Source: Sediminicoccus rosea (GTDB lineage Bacteria > Pseudomonadota > Alphaproteobacteria > Acetobacterales > Acetobacteraceae). Taken from it: a stretch of 64,000 nucleotides of DNA. A program made the translations under genes and the position numbers. Positions 1-6,145 of the stretch are shown piece by piece. Each line of letters begins with the position of its first letter. Positions within the stretch are counted from its first letter, which is position 1. The DNA lies in assembly GCF_033547095.1 (NCBI RefSeq), contig NZ_CP137852.1, positions 4,303,001-4,367,000 on the forward strand, written 5' to 3'. A model generated the notes under the pieces. The model saw only the letters and a program-made list of their open reading frames with translations, did not search any database and had not been told where the DNA came from.

Positions 1-1085
1 GCGCGGGTCAGCAGGTAGACCCAGTCGCCGGCGACGGAGGGGGTCTGCGTGCCGCCCACCTCGCGCTCCCAGACGCGGCGGCCCGAGCGCAGGTCGAGCG
101 AGGTGGAGGCCCCGCCCATGCCGACGGCGAAGACGCGGCCACGATCAATCACGGGCAGCGCGGTGATGGCGCCGATGTCGGCGATGGAGACGCCGCCGCG
201 CGAGGTGCCGAGGCTCTCGCTCCATTGCACGCGGCCATCGGCGATGCGGAAGCAGACCACCTCGCCCGAGGGGAAGCCGCCGACGGCGACGTCACCCTCG
301 ACGGCCGGGCTCGGCAGGCCGAGCGGCAGGGCCTGCACGGGCGTCGCGCGGAAGGTCCAGACGCGCGTGCCGTCCTCGGCGGACAGGCCGAGCAATTGAT
401 TCTCGATGGTCGGCACCAGGATACGGTTGCCCGCGACGGCGAGGCCGCCGCGCGCGGGCGCGGGCAGGGCCGCGCGCCAGCGGATCTCGCCCGAGGCCGG
501 GTCGATCGCCATGATCTCGGCGAGGCCGGTCGCGCAATAGAGCGTGCCCTCGGCATAGGCGATGGCGCCGCCCACCGCGCCGTCGCGGTCGCGCCGGGGG
601 CGGGTGTCGGTCTGCCAGCGGCGGCCGCCGCGCGCCACGTCGATCGCCGTGACCCAGCCGAAGGCATCCACCGCGAAGACCGTGTCGCCCACGACGCGGG
701 GCGCCGCGGTGAGGCGCTGGCGGTAGCCGGTGCCCGAGCCGATGGAGGTGTTCCAGACCTGGCCGATCGGGCTCGGCAGGGAGAGGTGGCCGGGGGCATG
801 GCCGGCATTGCCGCCGGCCGTCGTCCACTCGGTGTTGAGCACCGGCGCCGGCAGGGTGAAGGGGCGGTTGGCGGCCGAGGGGTCCACGGCCAGCCCGCGC
901 TCGACCGCCATGACGGGCAGGCGCTCGCCCGGCAGCGGCGTCTTGCTCTGGCCGAGGGCGGCATCCACCCAGTCGCGCGCCGTGTCGCAGCCGGCGAGCA
1001 GCGTGGCGCTGCCGAGGAGGGCGGCGCGACGGCCGATCTGGCCACGGCTCAGGCCCTGGTTCCGGGCGGGGGTGCGGTCTTGCAT
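1..1085 (-). CDS. bamB: BamB-like outer-membrane assembly lipoprotein (3' end cut off)
   Basis: The reading frame starts at the ATG at 1085-1083 and stays open to the left edge (about 361 codons), so the C-terminus is missing. The N-terminus has a twin-arginine-like basic stretch, a hydrophobic segment and an LLAGC lipobox, so it should be a lipoprotein. The rest shows repeated Trp/Gly-rich beta-propeller blades of the PQQ-enzyme-repeat type (GDTVFAVDAFGWVTAIDV, GTLYCATGLAEIMAIDP, GNRILVPTIENQLLGLS). In the known family BamB is the propeller scaffold of the BAM complex that inserts outer-membrane beta-barrels. It directly follows a YfgM-like TPR gene with its ATG abutting that gene's stop, the arrangement often seen for yfgM-bamB. 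A PQQ-dependent dehydrogenase is less likely because the propeller is short and carries a lipobox. Confidence 0.85.
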   Translation of the reverse strand, partial: MQDRTPARNQGLSRGQIGRRAALLGSATLLAGCDTARDWVDAALGQSKTPLPGERLPVMAVERGLAVDPSAANRPFTLPAPVLNTEWTTAGGNAGHAPGHLSLPSPIGQVWNTSIGSGTGYRQRLTAAPRVVGDTVFAVDAFGWVTAIDVARGGRRWQTDTRPRRDRDGAVGGAIAYAEGTLYCATGLAEIMAIDPASGEIRWRAALPAPARGGLAVAGNRILVPTIENQLLGLSAEDGTRVWTFRATPVQALPLGLPSPAVEGDVAVGGFPSGEVVCFRIADGRVQWSESLGTSRGGVSIADIGAITALPVIDRGRVFAVGMGGASTSLDLRSGRRVWEREVGGTQTPSVAGDWVYLLTR

Positions 1086-1742
1086 CTAGCTTCCCAATCC
1101 TTGCAGCAGGCGGCTTGCGCGCTCGCGCAGGCCCTGCGGCGTGGTCGCATCGGCCAGCACCGCCTGCAGCGCGCGGCGGGCCTGTTCGGTGTTGCCGCGC
1201 TTCAGCGCGGCCAGCGCCAGCACCTCCTGCGCGGAGGCGCGCCAGGGGGCGCCAGGGACGGCGAGCGGACCCATCCGCGCCTCGATCACCGCGGCATCGC
1301 CCTGGTCCAGCGCATGCAGGCCCCAGAGCACGGTGGCGAGGTCGCGGTAGAGCGGGTCCACCTCATTGTCGCGCGAGATCGCCTCCCAGGCGGCGAGGGC
1401 GGCGTCGAGCTGGCCGGTCTCGGCCAGCAGGGCGGCGGCGCGCAGGCGGGCGAGGGTGCGGTAGCCGGCGGGCGCGCCCTGGGCGAGGCCGGCGAATCGC
1501 TCGGCGGAGGCGCGCAGGTCGGCGCCTTCGGCCGCCGCGTCGCGAGCCGCGGTGAGGAAGGCCTGGCCGGCCTGCGCGGCCTCGCGCCGTTCATACCAGC
1601 GCCAGCCTTCCCAGCCGCCCACGCCGGCGATGGCCAGCAGGAGCGCGCCGAAAGCGAACCCGCCATAGCGCTGGGCAAGCTTCTTCGCCCGTTCGGCGCG
1701 AAGCTCCTCATCCACTTCATCAATCAAGTCCGGCAAGGTCAC
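1086..1742 (-). CDS. YfgM-like TPR membrane protein
   Basis: Protein of 218 residues from a GTG at 1742-1740, chosen because AGAAGG lies about five bases upstream and the protein then begins TLPDLIDEVDEELRAERAKK, which is typical of this family. An acidic/basic cytoplasmic head is followed by one membrane segment (FGALLLAIAGVGGW, about residues 29-45) and a periplasmic alpha-helical region with TPR-like Ala-rich repeats (LARLRAAALLAETGQLDAAL, VLALAALKRGNTEQARRAL). The known family (TPR_21/YfgM) associates with the SecYEG translocon and periplasmic chaperones. Its stop codon directly abuts the start of the BamB-like gene, so the two are co-transcribed. A longer upstream start at 1808 is possible but adds a non-conserved tail. 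Confidence 0.8.
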   Translation of the reverse strand: MTLPDLIDEVDEELRAERAKKLAQRYGGFAFGALLLAIAGVGGWEGWRWYERREAAQAGQAFLTAARDAAAEGADLRASAERFAGLAQGAPAGYRTLARLRAAALLAETGQLDAALAAWEAISRDNEVDPLYRDLATVLWGLHALDQGDAAVIEARMGPLAVPGAPWRASAQEVLALAALKRGNTEQARRALQAVLADATTPQGLRERASRLLQGLGS

Positions 1743-1881
1743 GCGCCTTCTGGTTCGGAATCCCAGGCCCTGGGCCCCCAGCATCCTGGGCCCTGCGGTA
1801 TAGAGCATGATCGCCGCCGGGTGAAATCATGCGGCTGGCCCCCCGGCCCCGGCATTCGCCGGGCGTTAACCCGGGGCCGCC

Positions 1882-2316
1882 ATGCTGGCCGCGATGCGCG
1901 CCGCCCTGCCCCTCCTGGCTCTGCTGGCCGCCCCGCTTCCGCTGGGCGGTTGCGACACCGCGGGCCTCGCCATCGCGGGCGCGGCGAGCGTCGCCTCGAT
2001 CACGCTGACCGGGCGCGGCGTGCCGGACATCCTGGTCTCGGGGCTGAGCGGGCGGGACTGTTCGATCGTGCGGCTGGATCGCGGCCTCTCCTACTGCGCG
2101 CCGGTGCAGCCGCCGCCCGGCCCGCCGCCCTATTGCACGCCGAGCCTGGGCCGCGTGGATTGCTGGGTGACACCGCCGCCCAGCATCCCGATGCAGCGCG
2201 GCGTGGTGGACGGGCCGGTCTATCTCACGCCCGCGCAGGAGGCGAACCGGACGGCCTGGTGGCCCGGCATCCCGCGCGACCTGCTGCCGAGCATCGAGCC
2301 GATGGCCGCGCCCTAA
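1882..2316 (+). CDS. Small Cys-containing lipoprotein of unknown function
   Basis: Protein of 144 residues with a hydrophobic leader ending in a PLGGC lipobox, so it is probably exported and lipidated. A short Ala/Gly-rich segment follows (AGAASVASITLTGRGVPD), then a Pro-rich part with several cysteines (GRDCSIVRLDRGLSYC, PYCTPSLGRVDCW). I do not recognise a named domain. It stands alone on the plus strand between the divergent YfgM/BamB operon and the convergent amidotransferase gene, whose 3' end it overlaps by four bases. A second ATG at 1894 would shorten the leader by four residues and is equally possible. Confidence 0.6.
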   Translation: MLAAMRAALPLLALLAAPLPLGGCDTAGLAIAGAASVASITLTGRGVPDILVSGLSGRDCSIVRLDRGLSYCAPVQPPPGPPPYCTPSLGRVDCWVTPPPSIPMQRGVVDGPVYLTPAQEANRTAWWPGIPRDLLPSIEPMAAP

Positions 2317-3062
2317 GCCTCGAGGAACCGCGCGATCCAGGCGCGCATGCGCGGCGCGTCATCGGGGGTGCGGAGCGATTCGAGGGCGGCCTCGCCCGCC
2401 GCGCCATGCAGCTCGCGCCGGCCCTCCAGCAGGGCGATGGAGAATTCGGGCGCGAATTCGGGGTGGCACTGGAAGGAGATGGCGTCGCCATAGTCGAGGC
2501 CGGCGAAGGGCGTGAAGCCGCTGGCGAGGCAGGTGCGCGCGCCCGGCGGCGCCTGCACCACCTGGTCCTGGTGGGAGGCGGCGATGCGGACCGGCGCGGC
2601 ATCCGACATCCCGGGCGGGCCCGCCCCCTGAATCCCGGGCGGGCCCGCCCCCTGAATCCCGGGCGGGCCCGCCCTGTGCATCCACGCCGCAGCGGCGGTG
2701 ACCTCGTAGCGGTGCAGGCCAATGCCCCAGCCCTTCTCCGACTTCACCACGCGCCCGCCGAAGGCCTCCGCCATCACCTGGTGACCGAAGCAGATGCCCA
2801 CCAGCTTCGCCTTTCCGCGCGCGGAAACGAGGAAGTGCTTGAGCGGCGCGATCCAGGGCAGGTCGTCATAGACGCCCGCGGCGGAACCGGAGATCAGCCA
2901 GGCGTCACAATCAGTCGGGCTCTCCGGCAGGGCCCTGGTCACGTCATGCACGGTCGCGTCGCGGCCTGGCGGCAGGAGGCGGCGCATCATGTCGGCCATC
3001 CCGCCATGGGCGGGGATCAGGCCCTCGGGGATTTCCCCGCATTGCAGGATGCCGATTCGCAT
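2313..3062 (-). CDS. Class I glutamine amidotransferase (GMP synthase-like)
   Basis: The start is taken at the ATG at 3062, giving MRIGILQCGEIPEGL, the usual opening of stand-alone GATase1 proteins; an ATG 36 bases upstream would add twelve unusual residues. Visible motifs are the oxyanion strand ISGSAAGVYDD, the nucleophile elbow GICFGHQ with the catalytic Cys, and a C-terminal QCHPEF carrying the His/Glu of the triad. Family members release ammonia from glutamine or hydrolyse gamma-glutamyl bonds; the partner or substrate cannot be read from the sequence. Between the region ending VTAAAAWMHRA and AAPVRIAASHQDQV there is an in-frame run of GPPGIQGA repeats coded by a 24-base tandem repeat, absent from typical members. 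It is likely a surface-loop insertion. Confidence 0.85.
   Translation of the reverse strand: MRIGILQCGEIPEGLIPAHGGMADMMRRLLPPGRDATVHDVTRALPESPTDCDAWLISGSAAGVYDDLPWIAPLKHFLVSARGKAKLVGICFGHQVMAEAFGGRVVKSEKGWGIGLHRYEVTAAAAWMHRAGPPGIQGAGPPGIQGAGPPGMSDAAPVRIAASHQDQVVQAPPGARTCLASGFTPFAGLDYGDAISFQCHPEFAPEFSIALLEGRRELHGAAGEAALESLRTPDDAPRMRAWIARFLEA
2608..2679. repeat. 24-bp tandem repeat, three copies, inside the amidotransferase gene
   Basis: Three head-to-tail 24-base units at 2608-2631, 2632-2655 and 2656-2679. The first two are identical; the third differs in its last bases. Each contains the palindromic core GGCGGGCCCGCC. The length is a multiple of three, and the minus strand reads as Gly-Pro-Pro-Gly-Ile-Gln-Gly-Ala, so the amidotransferase frame is kept. 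Confidence 0.9.
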
Positions 3063-3159
3063 GCCCGCAAGAAACCAGCGGAGCGGGGGCCTGTCCATCG
3101 CGGCAACCCGGGCGGGTCTGGGCGGTTCGCATCTTCACGTGAACCAGAAGGAGGACGCC

Positions 3160-3765
3160 ATGAAGCTTTCCCATCTCGCCGTCGCCGGCCTTTTCGCCTC
3201 GTTCGGACTGGCGCAGGCGCAGCCCGCCCCAACCACGCCCGCGCCGGGCACCAATACGCCGTCCGGCACGGTGCAGGGGACGGTCCCGCCGCGCAGCGGC
3301 CCGGCGGGGGCCGCGTCGGGCACGGTGCCCATCGCGCCCTCCCCCGGCATGCCGCCGCAGGGCGAGGCCCGGATGCCGGGCGCGCCGGCGCAGAGCGGCC
3401 TCGCGCCCGGCGATCGCGCGCGGGATGCCATGGGGATGGGCGCGGGGCGTCCGGGGACCGCCATGCCGCCCGGCTCCGTCGCGGGGCAGGCGCCCGGCAT
3501 GGGCGCGGCACCGGGCGCGCCCTCGGGCGCGAAGACACCCGGCGCAGCGGCGCCGGGCGCGCCTTCCGGCGCGGTCATCCCCGGCGCGCCTTCCGGCGCG
3601 GTCATCCCCGGCGCGCCTTCCGGCGCGGTCATCCCCGGCGCGCCTTCCGGCGCGGTCATCCCCGGCGCGCCTTCCGGCGCGGCCATCCCCGGCGCGCCTT
3701 CCGGCGCGGTCATCCCCGGCGCGCCTTCCGGCGCGACGCCGGGCGGAACCGCACCGACCCGCTGA
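3160..3765 (+). CDS. Secreted low-complexity Gly/Pro/Ala repeat protein
   Basis: Protein of 201 residues starting at the ATG at 3160, which has a strong AGAAGGAGG ribosome-binding site six to seven bases upstream. A clear Sec signal peptide (MKLSHLAVAGLFASFGLAQA, cleavage after AQA) precedes a fully low-complexity mature chain rich in Pro, Gly, Ala and Ser. The C-terminal third consists of nine-residue repeats of the type PGAPSGAVI. No enzyme domain or membrane anchor is visible. The likely location is periplasm or surface as an extended, collagen-like or intrinsically disordered chain. The opposite strand is also open here, but only because of the repeat. I cannot assign a function. Confidence 0.7.
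   Translation: MKLSHLAVAGLFASFGLAQAQPAPTTPAPGTNTPSGTVQGTVPPRSGPAGAASGTVPIAPSPGMPPQGEARMPGAPAQSGLAPGDRARDAMGMGAGRPGTAMPPGSVAGQAPGMGAAPGAPSGAKTPGAAAPGAPSGAVIPGAPSGAVIPGAPSGAVIPGAPSGAVIPGAPSGAAIPGAPSGAVIPGAPSGATPGGTAPTR
3553..3735 (+). repeat. 27-bp coding tandem repeat (six full units plus a partial one)
   Basis: Near-identical 27-base units encode the nine residues PGAPSGAVI. Six full copies run from 3553 to 3714 (one has GCC in place of GTC) and a seventh partial copy ends near 3735. A degenerate unit lies just upstream. The near-perfect identity suggests recent slippage expansion, and unit number is expected to vary between strains. Confidence 0.9.
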
Positions 3766-3770
3766 AGCGC

Positions 3771-5087
3771 CTAGCGGAAGTTGACGGGGCGGCCAATCGG
3801 GCCGCCCTGCACCTCATCCTCGCGCATCGCGATATGCCCGCGGATGATGGTGCCCACCGGCCATCCCTGGCAGCGATAGCCGTCAAAGGGCGTCCAGCCG
3901 CAGGGGCTGGCGATCCAGTCATTGGTGATCTCGCGCGACTTCGCCATGTCCACCAGCGTGAAGTCGGCGTCATAGCCCACGGCAAGCCGCCCCTTGTTCA
4001 CCGCGCCATAGATCCGCGCAGGGCCGGCGCACATCAGGTCCACAAGCCGCATCAGGCTGAGGCGCCCGGCGCTGACATGGTCGAGCATCACCGGCACGAT
4101 GGTCTGGATGCCGGTCAGCCCCGCCGCCGTGTCAGGCCAGGGGCGTTCCTTGGCCGCGCGCGAATGCGGCGCGTGGTCGCTGCCCACCACATCCACCGTG
4201 CCGTTGCGCACCGCCGCCCACGCGGCCTCGAGGTGGCGCTGGTCGCGGATGGGCGGGTTCATCACGGCATAGCCGCCCAGCCGGTCATAGGCCTCGTCCG
4301 TCTGGGTCAGGTGGTTCATCAGCACCTCGACCGAGCAGATGTCCTTGTAGTCGGCGAGGTAGGCGAGCTCCTCGGCGGTGCTCACATGCAGGATATGCGC
4401 GGGGCGGCCGGTCTTGCGCGCAATGGCCATGAGGCGCTTGGTGCCCAGCATGGCGCATTCCACGTCGCGCCACTCCATGTGCTTCCGGTGCGGCATGCCG
4501 GAGGTGTAGTTGGGCTTGCGCGCCTGCAGCCGGTACTCATCCTCCGAGTGGTAGCAGATGCGGCGGCGGCCGGAGCGCATGACCGCTTCCAGGCTCGCAT
4601 CATCCTCGATCAGCAGATCGCCCGTGGAGGAGCCGGCGAAGACCTTCACCGCGCAGACATTCTCCTCGGCTTCCAGCGCCGCGAGATCGGCGATGTTCTT
4701 CTTCGACGCGCCGACATAGAGGCCGACGTCGCAATAGGCGACCTCGCCCACATACTTGCGCTTCCAGGCGAGCTGCGCGCTGTCGGTGATGGAGGGCGCG
4801 GTGTTGGGCATGTCGAAGACGGCGGCGAGGCCGCCCAGCACCGCGGCCTTCGTGCCGGTCGCGATGGTCTCGACCGCGGCGTCGCCCGGCTCGCGCAGAT
4901 GCACATGCGCGTCGATCAGGCCGGGGAGCACATGCAGGTGGCGGCAATCCACCTCCTGCGTCGCCTCGGCGCCGCGCAGGCTGCCCATGGCGGCGATGCG
5001 GCCATCGCGCACGCCGATGTCGAGCGGCTCGATGCCCCAGGGAAGGACGGCCTGGCCGCCGCGCAGGATGAGATCGTAATGGGGCAT
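3771..5087 (-). CDS. pyrC: Dihydroorotase, class I type
   Basis: Protein of 438 residues from the ATG at 5087 (MPHYDLILRGG), with GGAGA about seven bases upstream; an upstream in-frame start would add an atypical Arg-rich tail. It is an amidohydrolase that closes carbamoyl-aspartate to dihydroorotate in de novo pyrimidine synthesis. The metal site signature DAHVHLREPG places His61 and His63; VKVFAGSS carries the bridging-lysine region and GSDHAPH the C-terminal Asp. Length fits the alphaproteobacterial PyrC group. Allantoinase or dihydropyrimidinase are related alternatives, but the LREPG motif and absence of purine-catabolic neighbours favour PyrC. It is a single-gene unit divergent from the DUF1289/metE locus. 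Confidence 0.88.
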   Translation of the reverse strand: MPHYDLILRGGQAVLPWGIEPLDIGVRDGRIAAMGSLRGAEATQEVDCRHLHVLPGLIDAHVHLREPGDAAVETIATGTKAAVLGGLAAVFDMPNTAPSITDSAQLAWKRKYVGEVAYCDVGLYVGASKKNIADLAALEAEENVCAVKVFAGSSTGDLLIEDDASLEAVMRSGRRRICYHSEDEYRLQARKPNYTSGMPHRKHMEWRDVECAMLGTKRLMAIARKTGRPAHILHVSTAEELAYLADYKDICSVEVLMNHLTQTDEAYDRLGGYAVMNPPIRDQRHLEAAWAAVRNGTVDVVGSDHAPHSRAAKERPWPDTAAGLTGIQTIVPVMLDHVSAGRLSLMRLVDLMCAGPARIYGAVNKGRLAVGYDADFTLVDMAKSREITNDWIASPCGWTPFDGYRCQGWPVGTIIRGHIAMREDEVQGGPIGRPVNFR

Positions 5088-5247
5088 GGAAGTCTCCGTC
5101 GAAGGAGGCGCCAATCTGACGCGTCCGGCCACATGTGCAAGACGGGCGCGCAAGACGGGTGCTGGACGCGGGGCACCGGGTTGGGAAAGGATCATGGCAA
5201 GCGGCCAGAAGGCCGCAGCCGCCGGGTGGTTCCCCAGGAGTTGCCCC

Positions 5248-5493
5248 GTGCGCGATGCCCCACCCTCCCCCTGCCGTCAGCTCTGCCGCCTGGAGGCGCA
5301 TGTCTGCGCCGGCTGCGGCCGCACGGGGGCGGAGATCGCCCGCTGGCCGGCGGCCGGGGCGCGGGAGAAGCAGGGGATCCTGGAACTCTGCGCCGCGCGG
5401 CTGGCGGCGCGGGCGGCAGAGCGTGATGTTGCGCTTGACTCGGCCTCACATAAGGATATGTTGATATCGTGTTGGTCCGGCGCGAGCCGGTGA
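5248..5493 (+). CDS. DUF1289 small cysteine-rich protein, copy 1
   Basis: The core is SPCRQLCRLEAHVCAGCGRT followed by GAEIARW, the DUF1289 signature with a C-x3-C-x6-C-x2-C pattern that probably binds zinc or an iron-sulfur cluster; the function is unknown. I prefer the GTG at 5248 because AGGAG lies seven to eight bases upstream; an ATG at 5194 in the same frame would add eighteen residues. The last 20 or so codons are poor in GC at third positions and overlap a promoter and the start of the cobalamin riboswitch. The stop TGA at 5491-5493 sits inside the conserved GGTGAAAAGGGAA box. A second DUF1289 gene lies just after the riboswitch. Confidence 0.7.
   Translation: MRDAPPSPCRQLCRLEAHVCAGCGRTGAEIARWPAAGAREKQGILELCAARLAARAAERDVALDSASHKDMLISCWSGASR
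5435..5462 (+). promoter_or_regulatory. Sigma-70-type promoter for the riboswitch-metE transcript
   Basis: TTGACT at 5435-5440, a 16-base spacer, then TATGTT at 5457-5462. A start about seven bases downstream would fall at 5469, the first base of the riboswitch P1 helix, so promoter and riboswitch fit each other. It lies inside the 3' end of the first DUF1289 gene. Confidence 0.7.
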
Positions 5494-5675
5494 AAAGGGA
5501 ACGCCGTGCGGCCCCCTCCCCGCCAGGGAGGCCAGGCCAAGTCGGCGGCTGCCCCCGCAACTGTCAGCGGTGAGCTGACCCTGCTTCGCCCCCACCGGGG
5601 CGCGCCACTGGGGATCACTCCCTGGGAAGGCGGCAGGGCCGGCCGTGACCCGTGAGCCAGGAGACCTGCCAGCGC
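5469..5675 (+). ncRNA. Cobalamin (B12) riboswitch
   Basis: The conserved boxes of the AdoCbl riboswitch occur in order: GGTGAAAAGGGAA near 5489, GCCCCCGCAACTGTCAGC near 5550, CACTG...CTGGGAAGG near 5610-5630, and GAGCCAGGAGACCTGCC near 5654-5670. A seven-base P1 helix can form between 5469-5475 and 5669-5675. By known biology such switches repress B12-independent methionine synthase (metE) when cobalamin is present, matching the downstream metE. Confidence 0.95.
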
Positions 5676-5676
5676 A

Positions 5677-5726
5677 TTGACCCACCCAATCCCGGCGCGG
5701 GGTGCCGCCGGTCAGGAGACACGACC
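5677..5726 (+). promoter_or_regulatory. Probable translational expression platform of the B12 riboswitch
   Basis: TTGACC at 5677-5682 can pair with GGTCAG at 5710-5715, which covers the first bases of the CAGGAG ribosome-binding site at 5713-5718; a GC hairpin (CGGCG/CGCCG, about 5693-5710) competes with it. No poly-U tract follows, so control of ribosome access is more likely than termination. The pairing is read by eye. Confidence 0.5.
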
Positions 5727-5819
5727 ATGCGCCTTCGCCGCGCCCGACTTGCCTTCGCCTCACCCATCCCGAGACCCGGCCCAACGCGGTTGACTTGCTC
5801 CGGCCGCTGGCCGGGCTGA
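5727..5819 (+). CDS. Possible 30-codon leader peptide downstream of the riboswitch
   Basis: The ATG at 5727 is the first start after the riboswitch and has a perfect CAGGAG eight bases upstream. The frame runs 30 codons, begins MRLRRARLAFAS, is Arg/Pro-rich and stops with TGA at 5817-5819. Five bases later is the ATG of the second DUF1289 gene, which has no good ribosome-binding site of its own. This fits a leader peptide whose translation is riboswitch-controlled and couples to the next gene. No homology is recognised. Confidence 0.4.
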   Translation: MRLRRARLAFASPIPRPGPTRLTCSGRWPG

Positions 5820-5824
5820 CCGCC

Positions 5825-6037
5825 ATGCCGGCCCTCCCCGGCCAGGCCGAGGCGCCCGCCTCGCCCTGCGTGCAGATCTGCGCGCTGGATGCGGCGGATA
5901 TCTGCCTCGGCTGCGGCCGCAGCCGCGACGAGATCACCCGCTGGATGCGCGCCTCGGCCGCGGAACGCCGGGCGATCTGCGATGCGGCGCGGGACCGGCT
6001 GGCGCTTCGCCACCTTCCGCCAACACCGGCGCGCTGA
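5825..6037 (+). CDS. DUF1289 small cysteine-rich protein, copy 2
   Basis: Protein of 70 residues starting at the ATG at 5825. It carries SPCVQICALDAADICLGCGR followed by DEITRWM, the DUF1289 signature with a C-x3-C-x7-C-x2-C metal-site pattern, then a short helical tail (SAAERRAICDAARDRLA). It is clearly a paralogue of the protein encoded just upstream of the riboswitch. Being between the B12 riboswitch and metE, it should be expressed when cobalamin is scarce. The family's biochemical role is unknown; small metal-binding or redox roles have been supposed from the cysteines. An upstream GTG in the same frame at 5702 would overlap the leader peptide and add a non-conserved segment. Confidence 0.8.
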   Translation: MPALPGQAEAPASPCVQICALDAADICLGCGRSRDEITRWMRASAAERRAICDAARDRLALRHLPPTPAR

Positions 6038-6078
6038 ACCGGCCCCCATGCGGGGGCACGATCCGGCGTCACGCCCTC

Positions 6079-6138
6079 CGTCCCTGAACGGGGCGGGTGG
6101 CGAAGGCCGAACCGCGCCCGGACTTCGTCTCAGGGATG
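6079..6138 (+). promoter_or_regulatory. Structured metE leader with sequestered ribosome-binding site
   Basis: CGTCCCTGA at 6079-6087 can pair with TCAGGGATG at 6130-6138 (nine pairs, one wobble). The 3' arm contains AGGGA, the only plausible ribosome-binding site for the metE ATG at 6146. Inside it, GGGCG-GGT (6091-6098) pairs with ACC-G-CGCCC (6111-6119). It does not match a riboswitch class I know. Confidence 0.45.
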
Positions 6139-6145
6139 ACATCAC

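Noticed and set aside
3553-3735. Regular repeats resembling a CRISPR array
   Set aside because: Units are contiguous with no spacers, and stay in frame within a secreted protein.
225-5426. A 1733-codon open frame on the plus strand
   Set aside because: It runs antisense to bamB, the TPR gene, the amidotransferase and pyrC and reads low-complexity Arg/Gly/Ala; long antisense frames are common at this GC content.
6038-6145. A SAM or SAH riboswitch before metE
   Set aside because: The conserved core sequences of those classes are not present; only a generic ribosome-binding-site-masking helix can be supported.
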